NCBI GenBank assembly: GCA_029204225.1
Contig: CM055106.1
Location: forward strand, 34,258,361 to 34,322,360
Direction of reading: 5' to 3'
Source of the DNA: Diphasiastrum complanatum
Taxonomy: Eukaryota > Streptophyta > Lycopodiopsida > Lycopodiales > Lycopodiaceae
DNA length: 64,000 bases
Shown: piece by piece, positions 38,601 to 47,600 of the stretch
Position numbering within the stretch: position 1 is the first letter of the stretch
How the letters are laid out: every line of letters begins with the position of its first letter
Program-made: the position numbers and the translations under genes
Notes under the pieces: generated by a model
What the model saw: the letters and a program-made list of their open reading frames with translations, nothing else
The model's database searches: none
What the model was told of the DNA's origin: nothing

Positions 38601-41600
38601 TTTTTCAAAACATTTTTAACCACTACAAGGATCCTATTTTTGTCAAATATTATTGTTTTGATTGTTTTTGTATAGTTTAATTTTTTTACAGGGTTTAGTA
38701 AAAAATATCTTGTTTATATAATATATATTATGCATTATATGACATACATATATTTTAAAAAATAAATAAATGCATTCGGGACAACGTTCTGTTGTTCGGA
38801 ACATGCTCGTTTCAAAATGAGCGTTCTAAAATGGGATAGGCCCCAGAACGCAAGTATGATATATACTCTAAAAAAAATTAGGAGCAAATATTTAAAGTTG
38901 TTTTCTATCATAAAACCCAATTTTTTTTTAGTTTGAAAGACATTTGCAACTATAGAAGTGATTAGCACCAATCAAAACAATAAAATAACATTCTATTCCT
39001 ATATTTTGCCAGCTTTTTCGAACATTGGCTTTTAGTGGCTTTTCGGCAATTTCACTAGATTTCTCAAACACTGATTTTTTGGTTTTTTACTGGCTTTCTG
39101 GAGACCACAATTTCTACGGATCTAAAATCCCTATAATTTGGCAATTTTTTAAGCTTTCCAACAATTTCACTAGCAACTATATTGTGTGATATAGGTCAAG
39201 CTTCGTGGACATTGGTTTCACTGGCAATTGTACATCATGCACAGTATCTGGCAATGTGACCAAAAAACCAGGGCAATATCAATGGCTTTTCAGCAATTTC
39301 ACTAGCTATTGTTTAGTTAATAGTACATGGCAAATACAGGGTCTTGTAAAACTTAAATTTCTTTTGAAAATATCCATAAGATTTCCCTTAGAAATCCTTG
39401 CATTTTCCAAGAACGCTTTTTTTGTTTTTTTGCAATACGAGTTTCAAAAAATAGGATGGATCTGATGGTGATCGTCTGAAATCTTTTTAAACCATATAGG
39501 GACCCTATTTTTGTCAAGTAATATTGTTCTAATCATAGTTGCACAGAAACGCGTTTATGATGTAGAAACATGGTTAAAAATAAATAAAAAAATAAAATTT
39601 TTTGGAAAAATAGCTTATGGCTGAAAAAACTTTAGGGGAGCAATGGTCAAACCAGCGTTTTGCCTATCAGAAGTGCAGTAGATAGGGCACAAATAGATCT
39701 TATTTTCAATAGCTATTTGGTTGTTATTTGCTCTAGTTCTCAGTAACTGTTAATGCTACAGTTTGGGCTATCAACTCTATGGATGATGATCACTTTTGCA
39801 ATCATTTCACCGGAGATGTGAGTGCAATGTGCATACAGTTGGGGGCATAAATATTGGGCCCTTATCGGCGCGCATTTGGACCCATCTAACAAACTTAAGA
39901 AAGTTAAAGGATCAATCCTTTATCGATTGCATAAAACCTCCCTTTGCCATCATTTCAAAATGATAACAAATTTACCTTATCTCGCCTTCTTCCGGTTATT
40001 ATTGCAGTAGGAAAATAGGTCGCCACTTTCCGGATCGTGGATCGCATCTGTACAACAAATCCAAGGTTTGGGTAACTTTAAGAAGGATGGAAATGCACTT
40101 GCAACTAGCTTGATTGATATGAATTGCACTATAAATTGTGATTCATCTGATTCAAACTGAAGCACACCTCATCTGACATGTACGCTTGATCAGGATCTTC
40201 TACTATTGGAGAAAGGGTGCCATCATAATCCAAAAAAACAGCAACTTGCTTCTTTTCTGCTTCTTTTGCAATGTCTTCAAGTTTGTCTAACGCAGAAGGG
40301 TGCTCTTCCTGGAAATAATAAAGATCTTGTGGGTGAAAGTTGAAATTTACTTTCAATAAGAGATTTACTTTTTGCATACATAACACAAAATATAACATGA
40401 TTAAAGTCATCCATACCCATCAATGTAAGCAAATCTAAAAGTCACCAGCTTCAAGGAAATTATTGCGAAGTACTAAGCCACCGAAGTCATAGATATGTTG
40501 ATTTTAAATCTCATGAAGCATCCATACATATGAAACAGATAGAAGACCAAAGGAGTGATGACAAAGAAACACATCAAAAAATGTCCCCAGGCAAGTTAGA
40601 CAACCCTAAACCATTAAGAAAAAATCGTGAAGGATCTTCAACGGAGAGCAAGTGGTTATATACTATTGATATTCCTTCCAACTGATCAAACATTGTCTAC
40701 ATTGAAGACCAGACCTTTATGGAATGCACTTGTGTCTTATGTCTGCATGTAATTATGACTATCTTCACATGCAATCGCTTCCTTCTTTATGGATGCCAAT
40801 ATAAGTGTCAACAATCAGATATGCAACATCAAGCATTCACCATAAGCATTCACCACAAGAAGGCGGAAGAAGAACACGCACAATCACACTATCACTCTAC
40901 AGCATACTGAATGTAAAATGTACAAATAAACCTTGAACCCCTATAGAGAGAGAAAACCTACGAGTAGACTAATAGACTACCCTACGGCTAATGACAGCTA
41001 GTCACAGTTGTCACATTAATGTACCTCGTAAATAGTAACAATGAAGTTTATCATTGATTTCTAACACTCTCCCTCAATGATAAAATTACCTATTCCTAAT
41101 AGAGTACGAAACCTCTCAAATTTACATCTACCTAATGACTTAGTAGAAATATCTGCCATGTGATCTTCAGATTTACAAAAAACAAGATCAATGGCTCCAT
41201 CAAGAATTTTCTCTCGAACAAAATCATAGTGTATTTCGATGTGCTTGGTTCGAGCATGTGAAACTGGATTTTTGGCAAGGTCAATGCAACTTTGATTATC
41301 ACAAGATATAGTAGTCGCATCCACCTGTGGTTGACCTAAATCCACAAGCAATCTTTGTAACCATACCGCTTCTTGTGTAGCATTGCTGAGTGCTCAATAT
41401 TCAGCTTCCGTCGATGATAAGGCTATTGTAGGTTGCTTTTTGCTGCTCCATGAAATTGCAGCTATACCATAACTGAATGTATGACCACTGGTAGATCTTC
41501 TGTCATCAATATTACCTGCCCAATCGGCATCTGTATAACCTACCAACATGGCCGCTTCAGGCTAATCATACTTCAAACCAAAATTCAATGTCCCTCGAAT

Positions 41601-44600
41601 GTAATCTGAGAATACGTTTAGCAGACTTCCGGTGTGCTTGACTAGGATCTTGCATAAATTGACTAACAACACCAACAACATAATAAATATCAAGTCGTGT
41701 GTGTGTCAAATAGATCAAACTACCCACCAGCTGTCTATACAAATAAGCATCCACTTTCTCATATTCATCATATGTTGACATCCATAGGTGTTCTCAAAGG
41801 CTTACAATCCTACATATTGAACTTATAAAGCAAATCTCATGCATATTTGCTTTGTGTAAGAAAGACCATGTCTTCCTTTCGCCATACTTCAATGCCAAGA
41901 CAATAGTGCATCAATCCTAGATCACTCATGTCAAAAGCATTGGAAAGATCTGATTTTATTTCATCAATTAAGCTCTCATTACTTCCTGTAATAATCAAAT
42001 CATCCACGCACAACACAATGCTAGATCTGAATCTTGCCTTAGAATGTAAAAATTAGGATCAACATCACTCTTTATCATTCCCCTTCGCTTGAAGTGTTCA
42101 TCAATGCAAGAGTACCACGCCCGTGGTGCTTGCTGCAATCCATAAATGGCTTTGTTGAGCTTACAAACGAGATGCTCTCTCCCTGGCTCAACAAATCCTT
42201 GAGGTTGTACTTAGTAAACCTCTTCATCCAGCATTCTATTAAGAAAAGTAGATTTAACATCCATTTGCTGGATCTTCCAACCATAGAAAGCAGAAATAGC
42301 AATGATAGAACGTATAGTTACCATCTTAGCTACGGGTGTGAAGGTTTCCTCAATATCAATACCTTCCTGCTGCTCACTTGTTACTGACAAGTACCACTTA
42401 GGCACTCTCCCAGGAATCTCATTATTAACCTTGTCTTTTTCCATTGGCTCTTCCATATCGACACCAACTTCTTCCTTCACTTGCACTTTAGGTTTATCGT
42501 CAAAGGGATCAATTGTCAATTTTATTTGGTCATTTTGACCCATCTCATCAAAAGTAGCATCTCTAAAAATCATGATCTTTTGTGTATCTGTGTCATACAT
42601 CCTGTATGCCTTGGCTCTTTCATCATATCCAAGGAAAATACACTTAACAACCTTTACATCCAGCTTCTTTCGTTTTTCATCAGGCACATGGGTGTAAGCA
42701 TCACAACCAAATACTCGTAAATGAGAAATATTAGGTTTCTTTCCAGTAAAAGCTTCGTAAGGTGTCTTACCCTCCACGGACTTCGTAGGACACCGATTCA
42801 AGATATGAGTAGCTGCGTTGCATGCTTCTGCCCAAAAAGTATTTGGCAAACCCTTGCTCTTAAGCATTGCCCTAACCATCTCCACAATGGATCTGTTTTT
42901 CCGTTCTGCAACTCCGTTTTGTTGTGGTGAATAGGGTGTAGTGGTTTGTCTCTTGATCCCCTGATCCTTGCAAAAATTTATAAACTCTGTTGAAAAATAC
43001 TCGCCGCCACCATCTGATCTGAGGGTCTTCATATAACAACCTGTTTGTTTTTCAACTAGAGCCTTGAACTCTGAAATAAATCCAGATATGTCTACTATAG
43101 TCATCAATGAATGTGATGAAATAGTAACAACCACTAATGGACCTAGTTTGTATTGGTCCACACAAATCACTATGAACAAGATCAAGAATGTCATTGGCTC
43201 TTCTTGCTCCATCTTTGGGAAATCTCTCTCTATGTTGTTTTCCCAATATGCAACCCTCACAAATTTTTCCTTCAAAAGAGATATCAGGCAATCCAACAAC
43301 TAGATTACCTCTTTTAAGGATTTGCAAGCTTTGAGCACTAATATGACCAAACCTTTGATGCCAAAGATCACTTTGACTATCAACAGTGCTTACCATAGCT
43401 TGAGTAAAAGATCTCGCATTCAATTTGTAGAGTCGATTCCCGTTGACTCTAGCTCCTGTAGCAATCACTTTGTAGTGATTCTTGATGTCTTTGACAAGAC
43501 ATTTGTCACTGTCAAACTCAACCTTGAGTTGTTGATCAGCCATCGTCCCAACAGATAGTAGATTGTTAGCTAAGCCACGTACATATTGCACATTGCTTAT
43601 CTGCTTTATCTTTCAGTTGGCTAACTTCACTGGTACCACTCCAACTCCTTCAACAGATTGCAATTTGCCATCAGCTTGTCCAACTTCATCACCATTGTCA
43701 GTTTCCTTGAGTTCGGAAAACCACTCTTTCCTTGAAGTCATGTGCTTGGATGCACCACTATCAATGTACCAGGTATCCTTGGCTTCGTCACTTGTCATTA
43801 ATGCTGTAATGAACAATTTTGAACTCTCACCTGTATTATCTTCATATTGATCATCATCGTATTGATGTTGATTAGTATAATTATCTTCATAATAATAGTC
43901 ATGATGTTCAGCATAATTTCCCGCTTGTGATTTGTCTTTTCTTTGTTCCATCTCCTTCTGTTTCTTGAAGCATTCACGCTCCTAGTGGCAAGTTTTGTTG
44001 CAGTACCTACAATTTCCAAGTTTATTTTGTCTTGAATAGCCGCGTCCTTGACCTCGGCCTTGATTCCAATTGCCTCGATTCGGACTATCATTGACTTGCT
44101 CATGACATTGTTGAAATGATCCCCGGCTTGAGTTTCCTCCTCTCGATTGGTACCTTCCACAGCCAAATCTTCCACCTCATCCTCTAACTGCAAGAGCTTG
44201 ATCAGAGCTCCTGTTACGATAATTCAAGTTCTCTTGACGTTGCTCTTCTTGCAAAAGCAATCCACGTAGTTCTTCATAGGTTGGAAGATTTTCTCTTGTG
44301 GCTATACTCGTCACAAACATTTGATGTGACTCACTCAGACTATTCAATGTCAATTGCACGATCTCACGATCTTGCACTCGCTCTCCAACTGCTGCTAATT
44401 GGTCACAGATCTCTTTGATCTTCAATATGTGATCAGTAATAGTTGCACCATCATCCATCCGCAATGTATGCAACTTTGTCTTCAGAAATAGTATTCGAGA
44501 TGTATTTGTCGTTTCAAACAATGCCTTCAATGTTTCCCATGCTTCTTTTGGTCCTTCTGAATCTGAAATATAGGGAATAATTGCATCTCTAACTGATAGG

Positions 44601-47600
44601 TTAATGACATTCCAGGCTTTCCGTTTTCTCCTATCAAATGTCCGCCGATCTTCTTCAATCACTGGTCTTGTCTCTTCTCATGTCACGATCTCCCATAGCT
44701 CCTTTTCCATCAAAATGTTCTTCAATTTGAATTTCCAAACTGCATAGTTGCTGGCACCTTCTAATTTGCTTGACTCATTAAGGATACTCTCGCTTAGAGT
44801 TGCCATTACTGGATAGATGAGTCTAGATCACAAAATTTATCACACCACAGAACTGTAAATTTTTTTGGTTGGACACCTGACATCGGTACGACGCGCAAGT
44901 GCACGACTGCTCAGAATTCTCTTTAGCTCGCGCGCATGGATTCGATATTGGTACGGGTATGCGATATTGGTATGACGGGGATGTCCGACTGCTCAGTATT
45001 TTCATTACTTTTGGCGCGTGGATCCGATATTGGTACGAATATGCTATATATGTACGACACGCGCGGATGTACGACTATTCAGGATTTTTCCTACCTCTGG
45101 CGCATCGATCCGATATTGGTATGAAAAAGATGAAAAGTAGAGGAATATTCTAGATTCCCCACTTCGGCGCGGCGGCTATGCTACCTCCTCTTTGCAAAGA
45201 TTTCAAAATGTGTGATCGTTCAAAAGACCGAGATCAGTAATCTGAAAAGTATGAAGCCTCCTAACTCTGAATGGCAATACTAGACACTGTCTAGTGTGGT
45301 TTGCGGTACTACTCCAAACAGACGAATGAGAGATTTCTTGGCAAACCTCTCACACAAATAGCACTTTCCACAACAACTCAGAAGTATTGTAAAAATCTCC
45401 CCCACTCAACAGATTTTCAATCTGTCTGATACTGCCCTGGGCTTTTTGATGCCTCCGGGACTGTGCTTTTCACAACAACTAGGAAATGTTGTAAAAATTT
45501 GTCTGATGCTGCCCTGGCCTTCCTGATGCCTCCGGGACTGTGTCTTCGTTCCCCACTGATGATTCTGATCTCCAAACCTACAAAATACACCAAAGAAGGA
45601 TTTCTTCCAGCCGTTTTTGTCTTTCCAAGCTTTCACCTCTCGTGAAGGACTTTCTCACTTCATTGCGGAGCTTGTGACAAGCTATATCCACTAATCAGGC
45701 ACGCAGGACTATCGCTGCTCTGATACCATGTCAACAATCAGATATGCAACATCAAGCATTCATCATAAGCATTCACCACAAGAAGGCGGAAGAAGAACAC
45801 GCACAATCACACTATCACTCTACAGCATACTGAATGTAAAATGTACAAATAAACCTTCAACCCCTGATAGAGAGAGAAGACCTACGAGTAGACTAATAGG
45901 CTACCCTACGGCTAATAACAGCTGGTCACAGCTGTCAACATTAATGTACCTCGTATACAGTAACAATGAAGTTTATCATTAATTTCTAGCAATAAGTATA
46001 CTTTCAAGAAGTATTCTGGCCTCCCCTCTTGTAGGAAAATTACAGCAAAATGACTACTATCTTTGCTACGCATCTTTGTTGCTGAAATCTGCAGAGATAA
46101 CTCCATTCCAACTCTTAAAAGATATAGCCAATCAAAACAAAGTCAAAACACTAGTACCAAAAAAATCAAACTTTCATTCTAAGTTCTCTTTCTTCTCAGG
46201 GAAGTCTTCTACATGCACCATTTTCCTGCTCTCTTACAGAACTACACTATCTCTTATAGGTAGATTATGAGCTTTCTCCCTCCCTCCTAGAAGGCCAGAA
46301 TGATGAATGAGGGCTTTCTCACCCATGCCCTTTGTGTCTGAGAATCTTCAACATTGGAACACTTTTACAGGCTTTTAGGCTTTTTGTTGAGTTTTTAGGC
46401 ATGGGTTTGATTTCTTTGCTACTTTTTATGCATGGTACATGAATTATGCACGTCTCATGTTTCTTTTACTAGATTCAGCAGACTTGGGTTAGTGATTTAA
46501 ATTCTGTAGATTTGACTCCTATAATTCTAGGCCAAGTCTCTTAAGCTAACAAACACCAAAGGATTGTCAGTCTGCAATCTTATTAGATGCATCTCAATTC
46601 ATAGCTCTCACATCTTTGGCTAGTCTCCGAAGCCATTATTCTGATGTCAAACAATCAACCCTATTTCTGTCTGTCTGTGTGTTTGCCACTAGGGTGGAGC
46701 ATGTTTCCTAAAAGATTCAAAAGACACAAGTTGACTGGGAATAATTGCGATATAAACACAATGTTGGCACCCACCCTATACATTAAGATATCAAATTATC
46801 CATTCTTCTGAAAGTCATTCTCAAATCTAAAGCCTGAGTACTATCTCACAGGGTCTTCATTTTGGTATTGATCCTTAAGCACTTTATTTAAATGTGGGTA
46901 CAGTTTCCATCGACTGATTCATGTCACTTGGAATGGTGAACAGTTACGAAAAACAAAGAAGCTTTGATCTCTGTTATTCCTCTTTGGTCACTTATTCTAA
47001 GCATACTCAAAGGTCAAAAGTCTGTAGAACTTACATATGTGGATGCATATGTGCCACATTCCTACAAAAAATCCTTTTTGCATAGACATTGTATGAAATG
47101 TATTGCACAAGCAAATGTAAAAATTATTAACAAAGCCTCATAATCAAGATTGTGTTTCCAAGAAAAGTCAATTGTAACCAAATGGAGGGACTATTTAAAA
47201 GTATAATGGCTCCTTTTTAGATTATCCAACAAAAAGGGGTATCCTATAGCCACCCCATTGAACCTTATATTGTGATTCACGATCATAAATGTAGAACCTA
47301 TGCTGCAATCTGGCCCTGCTATTTGATCTGCCATTTATGAAACGAGCAATGCTCCATGTTAAAAAAAAGTGCTTCTATCAACAAAGCCACTTTCAAGCCA
47401 TTTCATCACCAAAACTTGGCAGAAGCAGATAAACTAGCAATTTTATCAAAAAGGAATCTGAAAGAAGAGAGCACAATATGCAAAAATGGCACAATTGCAT
47501 ATCTGAACTTACCATCCAGTTATAGTAAAGTGCCTTTGTTGCACTAAAACTTGCTTCATCTAAATTGTTGTCATTCAAATGCTCCTTTCTTGGAGGAGAA

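Larger units (their letters stand above)
40806..45991 (-). mobile_element. Ty1-copia retrotransposon with two LTRs and TSD (copy C)
   Basis: The LTRs of 261 bp (40806-41066) and 263 bp (45729-45991) are in minus orientation. The target duplication ATAAG lies at 40801-40805 and 45992-45996. The primer site complementary to initiator tRNA-Met is at 45717-45728 and the purine tract (TTGAGGGAGAG) at 41067-41077. The LTRs differ at about 11 positions plus two 1-bp indels, about 95-96% identity by eye. The order on the minus strand is leader with tandem repeats, gag, protease, integrase, RT, RNase H. Stops and frameshifts in several places make it non-autonomous. It sits in TPP intron 1 in the same orientation as the gene. 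Confidence 0.96.

Noticed and set aside
44899-45153. An 84-codon frame with repeated [10 protein letters not shown]-like peptides
   Set aside because: It arises from the tandem repeat in the copia leader and runs antisense to the element.
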